Assembly (NCBI RefSeq): GCF_003589595.1
Contig: NW_020653715.1
Span: 2,111,225 to 2,175,224, forward strand
Length of the DNA: 64,000 nucleotides
Reading direction: 5' to 3'
DNA from: Hyposmocoma kahamanoa
Taxonomy: Eukaryota > Arthropoda > Insecta > Lepidoptera > Cosmopterigidae
Shown here: positions 10,660 through 21,879 of the stretch, piece after piece
How the letters are laid out: the number at the start of each line of letters is the position of its first letter
Numbering within the stretch: position 1 is the stretch's first letter
Made by a program: the position numbers and the translations under genes
The notes under the pieces: generated by a model
The model's database searches: none
Seen by the model: the letters and a program-made list of their open reading frames with translations, nothing else
Told to the model about the DNA's origin: nothing

Positions 10660-11180
10660 CGCAAACAATTTTTTTCTTCAAAATTTCAAAATTGTCAAAA
10701 TTATGTCACAGTTACAGTCGATATGTCCTTTGTAATATGTGTATGTCTTTGTGCAGTAAAGATTATTTAAGTACAAAGACAATATGAAACAACTGCAATG
10801 AGTCATAGGAGTTGCCCTTCATGAGTGAATAAATGCAGCGCAAAAGTCATAGTACCCTCTTCCATAAATCTAGAAAGGTCGCAAAGACACTATCAGTAAA
10901 AATATATACTTCCCTAGCCAATACAGAATAGATAAGACTGTGACATACTTGGAATATTTTCGCTGCACAGTTCTATAGTATGGAAGTGGATTGTTTTCTT
11001 TGATAATAATAATAATATAAGTTATTTAGTCAAATAGACTCCTTGGTTAGTATGATAAACATTTTAATAACAGCTAGTTGTAATAAGTAATAAAAAAAAA
11101 CCGAATTTACAGTTTTAGTAACAGTAGATCTTCGTGTGAATGAGTTCTTCCAAGGAAGTATTGACCTTAATTTGTGGCTG
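10660..11180. other. unassigned DNA
   Basis: No gene or repeat recognised. Confidence 0.5.
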
Positions 11181-11320
11181 ACATAAACAACCACAAATTA
11201 CACCCAAACTAACGAGAGAAATAAATGTAGGCCATTCAAATATTACTCCCGGCCCGGGAATCGAACCTGGGACCTCTGCGTGGCAATCGTTCCACGGTAA
11301 CCGTTCGGCCACGGAGGCAG
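11181..11320 (-). mobile_element. family A tRNA-headed SINE, 3'-truncated
   Basis: Minus-strand copy. Reading the reverse strand gives CTGCCTCCGTGGCCGAACGG (A box) and GGTTCGATTCC (B box), then AAATATT...TGGCCTACATTTATTTC. The distal part ending in ATT repeats is missing. Confidence 0.85.
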
Positions 11321-12085
11321 TTACATTATTATTACACTCCGTTCAACCATTTAACTTTTGACAGATAGAATTCTAATCAATTAGTGACGTCCTAATGCGT
11401 CTCCGATTCGATTTTTTTTATAACAATCGATTTTATGAAGAAGTTTAAATCATGAATGTTGCGTTTGACAATTTGTATACTCAAGAGTTAATATTTAATG
11501 TTAATGATGATTCAAGTAATGATTCCAGTTAATATAGAGAAGAATCCGACGATTCATTATTATAAACAATAAAAATTTATTACAATTATTTATTTTATTA
11601 TAATTATTTTATTTTATTATTTTATTTCATTATAATTTATGAAACAGGTAGCAAAATTTATCGATTTGAATAATTTTTGTAACATAATCTGTTGGCTCGA
11701 TAAATATCGGATATGAGTACGTCATTTCACTAAAATTAAAAAATAAAAGAACCCAGGGAGTGTTAAATTTTTTGTCTCTGGTTGTACGTCAATAATTACG
11801 GAACTTCGGAGACATGCATATGTCAAAAGTTAAATGAATGGTCGGACGAAAAAAAGTCAGTTGATTTCATTTATGTATTTTGAACAATACTTTTGACACT
11901 TTGAAGATTTATATTTCTAATGTATTTATGTCCTTATAATCATTGGTTACTAATATCATATAAGGTTACCACCACTAACAAACTATGAACCTTTCTGTGG
12001 TGTCTGACAATGAAAGAACTTTTATTTATTTATAAAATACTTTTGACGTAAGATAACATGTGACTTTATTGTACGCTGCAGTTGC
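11321..12085. other. unassigned AT-rich DNA
   Basis: Includes TTTATTTTATTATAATTATT-type low complexity at 11590-11640. No gene recognised. Confidence 0.5.
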
Positions 12086-12089
12086 CGCT

Positions 12090-12586
12090 GCTAACCGATC
12101 CAGTGCTCCACAGCCACAATCCACGCAGTTTCCAACAAAGACGTGGAAAATGAAAAAGAAACAGCTAGCTCTCTGGAGCTATGTCGTCAGTACCACCGAG
12201 AAGAGTTGACCAATGCGACGAGGACGGTTTCAGAAAGGTGGAAAGGAAAAAGAAGTACACCAGCCGTAGTCTTAGCGGCACCGCTCCGACTGACCCTAAT
12301 TACTGCGTCCAGCGATACCGATGAAGTTGTTATACGTCTCACGGCTTCATTACTCCACAAAGTCTGCCGATATTGTGGAGTATATACGGATGAACTGAGG
12401 GTCGAACACTTAGCGTCCCGCCACAATTTAAATTTTAATTCATTTATGGTAAGAGTAACAACTCAACATCTATCGACCTTTATGAAGAGTGAATTTTGGC
12501 CGAAGGGTGTCATATACCGACGATTCCGAGGCCGGCTACCAGACACCCACGTTGCGTCACACGTCGCAGACAATACGTGTAAATAA
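12090..12586 (+). pseudogene. Jockey/CR1-type LINE ORF1 (gag-like) C-terminal fragment
   Basis: An early frame reads DEDGFRKVERKKKYTSRSLS then GTAPTDPNYCVQ (about 12210-12330). A second frame continues into RVEHLASRHNLNFNSFMVRV, TTQHLSTFMKSEFWPKGVIY and RRFRGRLPDT, ending near 12586. The sequence DGF-x-KV, GTA, an RRM-like strand/helix region, then FWPKG-x-x-x-RRFRGRLP is what I expect at the end of the nucleic-acid-binding ORF1 protein of many arthropod LINEs. The frame change between halves and the lack of an adjacent ORF2 make it a pseudogene. The assignment is from remembered family appearance, not a search. Confidence 0.65.
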
Positions 12587-12871
12587 CCATTAGTCATTAT
12601 TGTTTTATTGTATTATTATGCATGTTAGTCTATACGTACGATACGATACGATTTCTAATTTTATTAATTTTTTACTATAAATTGTTAACAAATATTTCGA
12701 AGAGTCCGTCTCCACAGTTTGCTCTGTTGTAGGACAGTCATAAATCAATGTAGCCGGCAGTCAATGTTATTGCATTTGCACTACTGTACCTATACATAGG
12801 GTGTTATTAAACCGTATTGCATTTAATATTTTAGGAAATGTTCATGTGAGGATGTTGGGGCCTTTCAATGA

Positions 12872-13093
12872 CGATTGAATGATTATCGAGTTCTTAGGTT
12901 TTCGAGATTGTTACACATAGGAAATGAAACTATTTTTCCGGATTTAAATCGCGTATATTTATATATATATATATATCACGGTTGCAACCGTGACCATGGG
13001 ACCTGTAAAGGGCCCGAAACGTCGGTTTGTTTGAAAAAACAAATATACGCGATTTAAATCCGGAAAAATAGTTTCATTTCCGATTGAATGATT
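12872..13093. mobile_element. Penelope-like element, palindromic short copy
   Basis: The element occupies about 12885-13080, between two 13-bp direct repeats CGATTGAATGATT (12872-12884, 13081-13093). The left arm (CGAGTTCTTAGGTTTTCG... to ATTTAAATCGCGTATATTT) and right arm (AAATATACGCGATTTAAATC... to AATAGTTTCATTTC) are inverted copies around a TA run. The right half has GGGCCCGAAACGTCGGTTTG. The family assignment comes from the copy at 39090-39817, which carries the GIY-YIG endonuclease relic. Inverted terminal arms and target duplications of this length suit Penelope-like elements. Confidence 0.75.
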
Positions 13094-13385
13094 GTTTATG
13101 AAATTACTCAACTACTCAGTTATAATTATTAATACAAACATTTTCATTTGTCTGTCTGGATTTTGTTGTGGTGTTTTCATGAGGTATCGTTTTTCTAATG
13201 GGGCTGACGTGTTCAATAACGATCAAAGCCCCTAAATAAATAAAGAGTAAAAAAAAAAACTTTTTCTGATTAAGTAAGATAGTAAAATTTCATATATCGC
13301 ACTATTATATAACAGTGTTGTAAATCAACATATGTAAAATTAAATATTATAGCATTACTGAACGTAAAATTTGATTCTCTTTACG

Positions 13386-13680
13386 CATTGACTTACAATT
13401 ATATGGACGTCGGGTCCGCGCTAAAAAGTGTCCGAACTTATAGGGCGTTAAAACCGTATACAGAGCGTCATTCACGCACACATTCGTTTAGTCTTCGTTT
13501 GTTCGACTGACAGCGAAGCAAGCAAAATTAGACAGTACTGCGATGACATTACAATTTAAATTCAATGTTTTAGCTTTTTCATATTCCTTTACATGTCACT
13601 ACTTTTAAATAGGTTGACTTAGGACATTTTTTTCGTGGTTTTTGTATTAGACTCGTCGTCCATTTATTTGTAAGTCAATG
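13386..13680 (+). mobile_element. MITE with 8-bp target duplication (copy 1)
   Basis: 295 bp, bounded by perfect 8-bp duplications TCTTTACG (13378-13385 and 13681-13688). TIRs of about 31 bp begin CATTGACTTACAA and are imperfect inside. No coding relic seen. An 8-bp duplication suits hAT, P or Merlin; the TIR start CATTG does not settle which. A second copy lies inverted at 43385-43769. Confidence 0.85.
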
Positions 13681-13703
13681 TCTTTACGTAAAAAAAAACC
13701 GTC

Positions 13704-13972
13704 GTTAGAGTTATTGTAAGAAACAATCAAAATATCTACTTAACTCAAAATGAGACACACTATATGTGGGCTAGTTCTGACCAAAACAATCCTTATTCAA
13801 AAACATGAAATTATTTTTTTCCATTTTATTGCAAAATATAATTGAGAAATTGTTTTTATTGTGTCTATAATAAATTATAACATATAAATTTTAATGATTT
13901 TTTTGCGGAAAGTGAGTAATTCGTTTTTCATCGATTCTGAGAAAGTCCTCTTTTTGAGTTAATACACTATTG
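13704..13972 (+). mobile_element. family I MITE (copy 1)
   Basis: Shares with 21394-21699 (opposite orientation) the blocks ATATCTACTTAACTCAAAAT, GAGACAC, GAGTAATTCGTTTTTC and TTTTTGAGTTAATACACTAT. The motif AATAGTGT-x-x-TAACTCAA occurs inverted at the ends of copy 2. Target duplication not clear. Confidence 0.6.
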
Positions 13973-14654
13973 TATTCACAGTGCGATATACATAATTTGT
14001 TTCATGTAAATCATATAACTTTTATAACATTTACGTGATAAAACACTTTGAACGTATGATCACATGTGGTTTTATTTCGTGCTTTATGTCGCTCTCGCGC
14101 AAGTCGCGCCATGTCTTGCTAGCCCCGTAGGAAATAAATGGTATGTACGTAGTGTAGGGAAACTCTGTAGTAGTTCCTGTAGTATCCGCTCCTACAAGTG
14201 GCAGCGTATTGATACTCGCATACGTACCACCACGTGCATCCGGGCTGACGGTCGTACACAGACAGCTGCCTTCTACAGCTGCATCGTGTGACGTGTGCGC
14301 TCGAGACAAGTCATAGATAATCCACATACACTACAGTTCCAATATTAAAGTATAACAACAGCGAAAACCTAAGAACTGGATAAATAGACACCAGTTTAAC
14401 AACTTCTTTTATAACAACCTGTATATAAATCTCTTTACCATTGCCAATCGCGTGTCGATCGTATGATAGCAAATATTTCGGCATATACTTATGGTACTAT
14501 TTTTGCAAGTACCTTGTCATTATTTCTTTTGTTTTGTAGATTTTGTAGAGACTCATGTAGCATTATTTGAATGTATTTGAATAATTTTTGTCATAAATCG
14601 AAATTGATACCTATTACAGATTTTAAGGCTTTCATAAATAACCACTGAACGAAT
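13973..14654. other. unassigned DNA
   Basis: Two overlapping frames on opposite strands (14031-14327 and 14064-14291) have no recognisable domain. At about 14356-14376 a scrap GCGAAAACCTAAGAACT matches the Penelope-like 3' terminus. Confidence 0.45.
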
Positions 14655-14925
14655 TTATTTTTATTTTATGAAGTCAAGTGACGGGACAAAGAAGCCGTGC
14701 GCCTGGTGGTAAGCGACACGCCTAGCAATAACAGCTGCAGTGCCATTCAAAGCTTTAAATGGCAACGATTTTAGGGATATTGCCACTGCGCTGTTCGTCG
14801 AGACGTAAATCTGCCAAGTTCTTTCCAAACGCAGTAATGCTCGCATTACGGTTTGCCGGCAGTTATAGGTGAGGTGATTGTACTTCCCTGAAAGAACACT
14901 GTCACAAGGAGCTTTACTGTTACCT
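14655..14925 (-). mobile_element. family B retroposon
   Basis: T-rich start, CAAGTGACGGGACAAAGAAG, GTGCGCCTGGTGGTAAGCGA, AACGCAGTAATGCTCGCATT and CAAGGAGCTTTACTG. A diverged, nearly full-length copy on the minus strand. Confidence 0.8.
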
Positions 14926-14987
14926 AAAATTATTATAATAATATCATTTTATTAAAATAAACTAACTGTATAACTATACTGTATAAC

Positions 14988-15204
14988 TGCCTCCGTGGCC
15001 GAACGGTTACCATGCCGGACTGCCACGCAGAGGTCCCAGGTGCGATTTCCGGGCCGGGAGAAATGTTTGTATGGCCTACATTTATTTCTCTCGTGAGTTT
15101 GGGTGTAATTTGTGGTTGTCTATGTGTGTGTCCATGACACCCGCGACACAGGGTTTTCCTAGGGCAGGGCTATGTTGAGTGTGTGCGTTATTATTATTAT
15201 TATT
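14988..15204 (+). mobile_element. family A tRNA-headed SINE, full length
   Basis: Starts CTGCCTCCGTGGCCGAACGG with a pol III A box, then a diverged B box (GGTGCGATTTCC). It runs through TGGCCTACATTTATTTCTCT, GTGTGTCCATGACACCC and TTGAGTGTGTGCG, and ends in ATT trinucleotide repeats. Confidence 0.9.
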
Positions 15205-16977
15205 AAAATAAAGGCAGGTTGTGCTTTCCATTCCTTTTATATCCTGGTAATCGTAAACTATTATATTATAAAATAGAAAATTATTTTCTAACTACGTGTA
15301 ATACAGGAGTCAGTATGTCAAGGTTAAAGTTAGTAGCATGATAGCATCGCATGACAGCGCGGTAAAAACATGCATCTACCACAATTTAGTACAATGATAT
15401 AGAGATACTGGATGTGACGTAGCCAGTGACGCTTAATCATACATAACAAGTCATATACACTTCGTCCTTCTTTTAAAAATAATTTAATCATTTATTTCTT
15501 TGCTATACACGGGTTATATAGGCGTTACTAAAAATAATTTTTAACCATTGCAATCCGGCTTGCGGCATACGAAGTTTTCATAATATTTATGTAGGCAAGT
15601 TTGTAAAAAAATTTATACGACTCGATATCATCGTATGTTTACGTTAATGTAAATGTTATAGCAATGTAAACTGAACCGAGAGGTAGTCCTACAAAACAGT
15701 TACAAATTGACGCAAATTAACATTTATGTCATAAACAACCATCGCTCTGGCATGTCAAACTAAAAAACTGTAACCTCAAAAAACTGTAAAAAGGAATTCT
15801 TTTTTTTTGAGGCTTATGTTACAAATAAAAATGTATATTTGATTTTCTTTGTACATAAGATATTGAAAAATGTATCCACCCATTATAATTTTACTTTTCA
15901 AAATTAGCTATTTCTATTGAAAAACTAATGAATTTATTTTCCCCTCATAACAACTGAAAGATTCTTGTTGTAATGAAATTGCAAAACACGTACTGAGTCT
16001 AGTGTTTTGCTTTGTCACGACAGCGCTGTACACTTCATACTCGTAAATATTCATCGTTCCCAAAATAATAACATGCACTACGCTCGCTAGTTCTTCCAGC
16101 AGTTCTCTATCCAAAGAAGCGTCTGAACTTGATGGAGCGATAATGGTATAGTCGTTTCCTTTCTATGTAGTTCCTTGTAAGTAAACGTATTATATACCTA
16201 CTGAGAAAAGTCCAGTTTTCATTTCTTTACTAAGAGTAACTTACATAGTATATCACGATAATCATAGACGATACAGGCAAAAGAAAATACCTCACTCCTC
16301 TGAAATCATCATTTGATCATCCATAAACCGAAAAATTGCAACCGCCATCTTTAATTTTTGATCATACCACGTACTTAAAAGCTTAAAACGCATTCAGCCC
16401 CTAGCGTTCCAATTTCGAACATTTCAAATCATCGTTCGAAATTCAAACTGCGTACTTGCAAGCAAGTGATGCGTGGTCACGGGTCACCTCTTCAAGTTCA
16501 TCTTGACATTTCACGGCATCATTCAAGTGATCAGTAGAATAAGTTGTTTTTTTTTGAAGTTCAAAAGACTAAAGCCTAAAATCCCTTTCCATATAAGAGA
16601 ATGTGAAACAGGTTGATGACAGTAATTTCGTAAACACATTCAATAGCAGCCCATCGTATAATCTACTGGACATTTACTAGTATGTTCGTTTAGTAAAAAA
16701 ATACAAAGAGTTGTAGAGGCTATGTACGACCAAGTTTAAACAATTAGATTTAGGGTAGGAGATTTTCTTCATCCAAATTCATTGACAATCACTGGTTTTC
16801 AGTTACATATAACTTTCATTTTTGCTAGGTAATATATCCAACCTGTCAAAAAAATCGCCACATGACTGTGAATCTTCATCTCTGCCTTTCGACGATCACT
16901 GACGGATATAAACTTCTTCGCGCATCACGCTTTGGAGCCATCCAGGACCACTTACATTCAATAACTTCCCGTTATAT
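15205..16977. other. unassigned DNA, 1.8 kb
   Basis: The longest stretch without an assigned element in the first third. A 66-codon minus frame (15914-16114) lacks any family signature. Could be ordinary intergenic DNA or very old repeats. Confidence 0.5.
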
Positions 16978-17120
16978 GATAAAATACTTTATGGGACCTG
17001 TAAAGGGCACGAAACGTTGGTTTGTTTGAAAAAACAATATATGCGATTTGAATCCGGAAAAATAGTTTCTTTTCCTATGTGTAACAATCGTGAAAACCTA
17101 AGAACTCGATAAGATACTTT
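16978..17120 (+). mobile_element. Penelope-like element, 5'-truncated short copy
   Basis: About 117 bp beginning ATGGGACCTGTAAAGGGCAC, then GAAACGTTGGTTTGTTTG, and ending AACCTAAGAACTCGAT. Flanks carry a 10-13 bp duplication with one mismatch (GATAAAATACTTT at 16978-16990, GATAAGATACTTT at 17108-17120). Confidence 0.75.
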
Positions 17121-17407
17121 ATATTTAGTAGTAATTGTAAAACCGCACAATAATGTAATAAAATAAGACACATCAACTACTACTTACAAATGGTCAACTG
17201 TGTCAGAATGAATTCACAAAACTGAACCGTATTAAAAAAGACCTTTAAGTTTATACTTCCTTACAAAGCTGCGACGAATAACATAATGATCATATTTGCG
17301 ACTTTTTCTATACATTGAAGATGTTATTTAAATCGGGCCAATATTTGGTACAGGATGTTCTTTTTATGAAATCGCCGAGCTTTTGGTCTTCAGTGAAAGA
17401 ATGCATG
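17121..17407. other. unassigned DNA
   Basis: No recognisable feature before the family B copy. Confidence 0.4.
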
Positions 17408-17648
17408 TGTTCGTCCAGGGAAGTACTGCCACCTTATCTATTTCTGCCGCCAAGCAGTAATGCGAGCATTAGTGCATTGCAGTTTGGGAGGGTACGGGTG
17501 CTGGTGAAATTACAGGCACATGGGACTTGTCTCAGGGTGACGGGCGCAGTAGCAGTGCACCTAAGATCTTTGCGATTTAAAGCCCTGAGTGCCAACTATT
17601 ATGGACAGGCGTGTCGCTTACCATCAGGCGCATTACGTCTTCTCCCGC
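17408..17648 (+). mobile_element. family B retroposon
   Basis: GTGTTCGTCCAGGGAAGTAC, CTATTTCTGCCGCCAAGCAG, GATCTTTGCGATTTAAAGC and GGCGTGTCGCTTACCATCAG. The 3' end is lost after CAGGCGCAT, with no A-tail. Confidence 0.8.
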
Positions 17649-18069
17649 GTTTTCATTGCTGCTAAAAGTATCCGTGTTTAACCACTCTAAAACACTTGTT
17701 ATCTTAAAAATTACGTGATATTTTTTCGTAATGCATAAAATCATCCTGTTCCTAAGCGAATTCGGGTATAAACAGATAGTGCGCCTTTTCTTCACGGCAC
17801 TTCGACTAACGATGTCATTCGGCGACGCTGACGAGTTATTGAGACTTTTTCAAGAGCGGGCGGTTACCCCCTTTGGTCCCTGGGGGGTGGCTATAGATGT
17901 GTGATGTTGTACTTGACTGGAAATGTCTTTTAGTTTTTTACAGTTGTCTGCATAATAACCATTCAAATTTAAAAAAGTAGCCGCTTTTCTTTTTTTGACT
18001 TACATATTACCTAACACAGAAATAGGTAAAGATAAATCGATACCGTAAACTTAAACATCAAGTAATAAA
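17649..18069. other. unassigned DNA
   Basis: No recognisable feature. A short GC-richer patch (CCCCCTTTGGTCCCTGGGGG, 17868-17887) can form a small hairpin. Confidence 0.45.
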
Positions 18070-18210
18070 CATGGAGTGGACAAATGTCCCCCTGAAGTAA
18101 CAGAAAACAAAAAATATTTCATATGTTTTAATTACAACAACAAAGGTATTAACACTTCAATAATATACTATAATTCTGAAACTTACGACACAGGCATTGT
18201 CCACTCCGTG
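18070..18210. repeat. small inverted-repeat element
   Basis: Ends CATGGAGTGGACAAATG (18070) and CATTGTCCACTCCGTG (to 18210) are inverted copies about 140 bp apart. MITE-like; no clear target duplication. Confidence 0.4.
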
Positions 18211-18239
18211 TATTTCTCTCTCAAAAATTGGTAAGCAAA

Positions 18240-18620
18240 TGAAATTAATTAATGAAACAGCCTTTATTGCACATAAAATCAAAGTACAAATAAGTTTACA
18301 TGCAACAAGACAGCCTTATTGTTACGTAGAAATTTCTTCCAAAGAATATCTTAATAAATACACTACATAAGAAGTACTAATAAATACATAATGCTAAATA
18401 AACCTTGTCTCCTTCCAAACTCTGCTTATTACTCAATTGCATGAAATTCACAGTGTGCTAAATTTTATTATGAATTAGAACCGAGCTTTTTATGTCTTAA
18501 TAATAACATTCTAATAATATTCTCATAATATTCGTCGGCTTTGAGCCTCAAATATAATTTTTTTAAACGAAAGAGGCAATGTTCCCAGGCAAGGTCAGTA
18601 CCACACTCACAATACCGCTA
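18240..18620 (-). mobile_element. possible LINE 3' UTR
   Basis: On the minus strand this reads CAATAAGGCTGTCTTGTTGC then GTGCAATAAAGGCTGTTTCA, the look of a LINE 3' UTR with polyadenylation-type signals. No coding support, so this is tentative. 18621-19010 is unassigned, with a purine-rich patch at 18750-18795. Confidence 0.25.
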
Positions 18621-19011
18621 AACTACTCACTAGTCTCTTCCAGTATTTATCTCTATATCATCGTCCCACCTTTGTGGATATCTGACGATAATTATGTTGG
18701 TTGAAATGAAAGATTGAATGCTCGAGATGCGCTTTTTCCTCTCCCAGGGTTTAGAGGGGGGATGAGGGATGGGGAGAGACAAGAGGAGATGATTGGTGGC
18801 TCTGTTTCGGTTTTAATTGCATGTGCATAATAACACTTGGGAAGTTAGTCGTATGTTTTTAAAAAGTTAACATTGCAATATTTTTTTAGTGTAAAAAAAT
18901 AAATTGTGTACTTTTGCGAGATGATGAAGATGATTCATGTCGGTCATTGAAAAGTGGTGTAACTCCATATTTTCAAAACACATATTATATTGAGATGTTT
19001 TGTTAAATGAC

Positions 19012-19210
19012 TTTTAATTTTATTATGATTATTAAATACAAAGATCGAACACATAGAAAAACTTTTTCGATCACATGGGATTTGAACCCACGACCATACT
19101 GCACCGTAGTATTGCTGTTACCAACTGAGTTACGGGTCAAGTTATCGAGTTTTCGAAATTTTTGTACTGGATTTTTCGGCAGTGGGGAAGGTTCTAAAAT
19201 GTCTCACTAG
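19012..19210 (-). mobile_element. tRNA-headed SINE, variant head
   Basis: Reverse strand gives A box TAACTCAGTTGGTAAC and B box GGGTTCAAATCCCA (around 19075-19135), next to AAAGATCGAACAC, the family G terminal block. It lacks a paired acceptor stem, so it is not a tRNA gene. Confidence 0.6.
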
Positions 19211-19257
19211 ATGTCACTATGGGCACTGAATGCTGAAAAATACAGTACAAAGATCTT

Positions 19258-19475
19258 TAATAAAAACCCACGTACAAGTCGTACGCCTGGTAGTAAGAGA
19301 CACGCCTGGCCATAGTAGTTTAAATTGCAAAGATCTGAGGCGCACCGCCACAGCACCTGTCACCCTGAGACATAAGTTGACAAGTCCTATGTGCCTGTAA
19401 ACGCAGTAATGGTCACATAACTGGTTGGCATCAGAAATAGGTAATGTGGCAGTACTTCCCTCCACACAAAGTACG
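19258..19475 (-). mobile_element. family B retroposon, internally deleted
   Basis: CGTACAAGTCGTACGCCTGG, CAAAGATCTGAGGCGCACC, CACCCTGAGACATAAGTTGA, then a deletion joins CCTGTAA to ACGCAGTAATGGTC. Ends GGCAGTACTTCCC. Confidence 0.75.
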
Positions 19476-19519
19476 TACAAAGTACACGGTTTATTTACAT
19501 CAACTTTTTCTCGTAGCTT

Positions 19520-19715
19520 CAAAGGTACCTGTCTGGTTAAAGAAAAAACTTTCATAGATTTCTCACAGATGGCGCTATGGCAAAAAATTCGTTACAAACC
19601 AAAGAATCGATGGAATTTTTGTTAGTATTCTAACTTTGTATTAATAATTATTACAAACAAATCAAATTAATATGGTGTTTTAAATTACATTATTGAATTA
19701 CACTTATTACTATTT
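19520..19715 (+). mobile_element. family G element without tRNA-like block
   Basis: AACTTTCATAGATTTCTCAC AGATGGCGCTATGG is followed by the terminal block CTTTGTATTAATAATTATTA. The pol III box region present in other copies is absent, as though deleted. Confidence 0.55.
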
Positions 19716-20614
19716 ACATTTTGTCCGACCACCTAAAAAATGCAGTCCACTTTTCTTCTTTTCTTATTCCAACTTACAATTTTTGTTAACAACTTTCATG
19801 TGATAAAACACTTTTGTCATGCGGCTTTATTATATCGCAACCTCGTGGAAGAATGGCATAATTAGACTGTAACTCTAACTCACTTGAAACGTACAGAAAC
19901 GTAAGCATACAAAAAAATATAACCCACATCCTCTCCAATTATTGTAACTCTATCGATTAATATTGTCAACATATAATGGAGCAATTAACATTTTGGACGT
20001 AACTCCACTTTTTTTTAATAATATTATTATATAGACTTATGCCATTCTTCCATTAGGGCTACGGTCTACCCATACAACATCATCATGAAAACGACACATT
20101 TCGACAATGCACCATTGTTAACTGAGCAATAATTGGTTATTTATTTAACCAACCAACATTACAGCGACTGACATTTAGCAATTATGTTTATTATTTAACC
20201 GATATTGGCATTAACTGGCGCATTTTGATTTGGTTCATTTATATTGTGTATTGTTTTTGATAATATCTCGTAAATAACTTTTTTTACATATCGTAAACCT
20301 TGGTGTAATAATTCTTTTGTCAGATGAAAGTCGTACATATAATACGAATTACATGATACAAATATTATGTATGTCATCGTCTTAGAGTATTCACTCTCCT
20401 CCTCGTATGTGATTTCTATGTATTTTTTCAGAACGAAGATAAAAATGTTGTGTGTTGTGTTGTGTGTTTTTTGTAACTATGTGAAAACGTATGAGGTTTT
20501 CGTTTAATGGCGACGATATGTGAAATTTAATAATTCTCCTAATTAAGCAAAAAAGTTATTAACTAATTTATTTCCTACAATTTTTAAAACTCTCCTATAA
20601 AATTGTTATTTTAA
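19716..20614. other. unassigned AT-rich DNA
   Basis: No recognisable feature apart from a short phrase CATGTGATAAAACACTTTTG (19798) also seen near 14036. Confidence 0.5.
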
Positions 20615-21190
20615 TTATTAATACAAAGATCGAATACTTAGAAAAAATTCTTTCGATCCGGCTGAAATCGAACCAACGTCTTCTAGCAAATCGTGCCAGA
20701 CACTATGCCCAGTGGCATCGAGTGGGGGGGCCATGGCCTCGGGCGGCACAGCACTGGGGGATGCGGCTAGCGCAGTCGAGCCCCAACTAAAATTGTTTTT
20801 TTTTAAAACGGTATCCTGAACAACACAAAGGTGGCGAAGGCAGGTGAACATAAAAACACAATCGAGCCGAGCCTTTTGTAGTCGTAAAAATAGAGGGGCA
20901 GCAAATTTAAGGTTGGCTGCAAACAGCAGAAATTGACGCCAGGCCACTAGCTACGTTAACTAAGCCTTTTGCCGTAACATCATCAGTGAGAAATTTATTC
21001 CTATATCTTCAACAAGCACGTAGAAAAATTCGTAACGTCCGCTAATTGGTCCCATGGCATAGTTGGCATAGCGTCTGACATCGTTTGCTAGAAGATGTTG
21101 GTTCGAATCTAGCTGGAGCGAAGGATTCTAATTGTTTGATCTTTGTATTAATTGTTAGATAACAAACTAGTGGAGTAATTTCACAAAAAA
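20615..21190. mobile_element. palindromic family G pair with an inserted hAT-like segment
   Basis: A minus-oriented G piece (20622-20716: AATACAAAGATCGAATACTT, reverse B box CGAACCAACG) faces a plus-oriented G piece (21000-21190: GGCATAGTTGGCATAGCGTC, B box GGTTCGAATCT, GATCTTTGTATTAATTG). Between them 20709-20960 starts CAGTGGCATCGAGTGGGG and ends GGCCACTAGCTACGTT, resembling remembered hAT termini of the CAGTGGCGTAGCTAG type. It interrupts the minus-strand A-box region of the left G piece. Confidence 0.55.
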
Positions 21191-21393
21191 TAATTTAATG
21201 TCGGTGATGAAACATCCTGAAATGATGTGGCCTTAATAAACCAAAGCTAAAGCACAACAATAACGTTGAAGTATTTTACAAACTAAGGATAATACTTTCC
21301 ACTAGAAGGCCGTATTCAACCTTATCTCACCTACGAATACATACATACAGTCAACAGAACAACGGAACAAGATCCCTCAATATATGGCACTGA

Positions 21394-21699
21394 ATAATAG
21401 TGTACTAACTCAAAAAGCATATATTTTCAGAATCGACGAAAAACGAATTACTCGTTCCCCGTGAAAGATAATTAAAATGTATGTATAGGTTATAGTTTAT
21501 TACAGACAACTTCCTACTTGCCAAATATATTTAAAAATAAAAGAGAAAAAGTAATTTTATATTTTTTAATAAGGACTATTTTGGCCAAAACTAGATCACG
21601 TAAAGCGTGTCTCATTTTGAGTTAAGTAGATATCTTTTAGTTTTTTGGTGTAATAATGGTGTAATCTTGAATTTCTAATCTTGAGTTATAACACTATTG
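21394..21699 (-). mobile_element. family I MITE (copy 2)
   Basis: Inverted relative to 13704-13972. Ends AATAGTGTACTAACTCAAAA and TTGAGTTATAACACTATT are inverted copies. Contains CGAAAAACGAATTACTCG and TCTCATTTTGAGTTAAGTAG. Confidence 0.6.
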
Positions 21700-21879
21700 T
21701 AATAGCAGTGTTATACGTGTTTGTGATTTCGGCATCTAAAACTAGTGTCATTTTGTTCACTCTTTACTAATAGCAATGCGATATGTATACCTTGATGTGC
21801 TGCCGTCTGTACTTACGTCGCGTTGGTTTTAAAGCTAAAACTCATAACGACTAATGGAGATAATTAAAACTGCGTGGTT

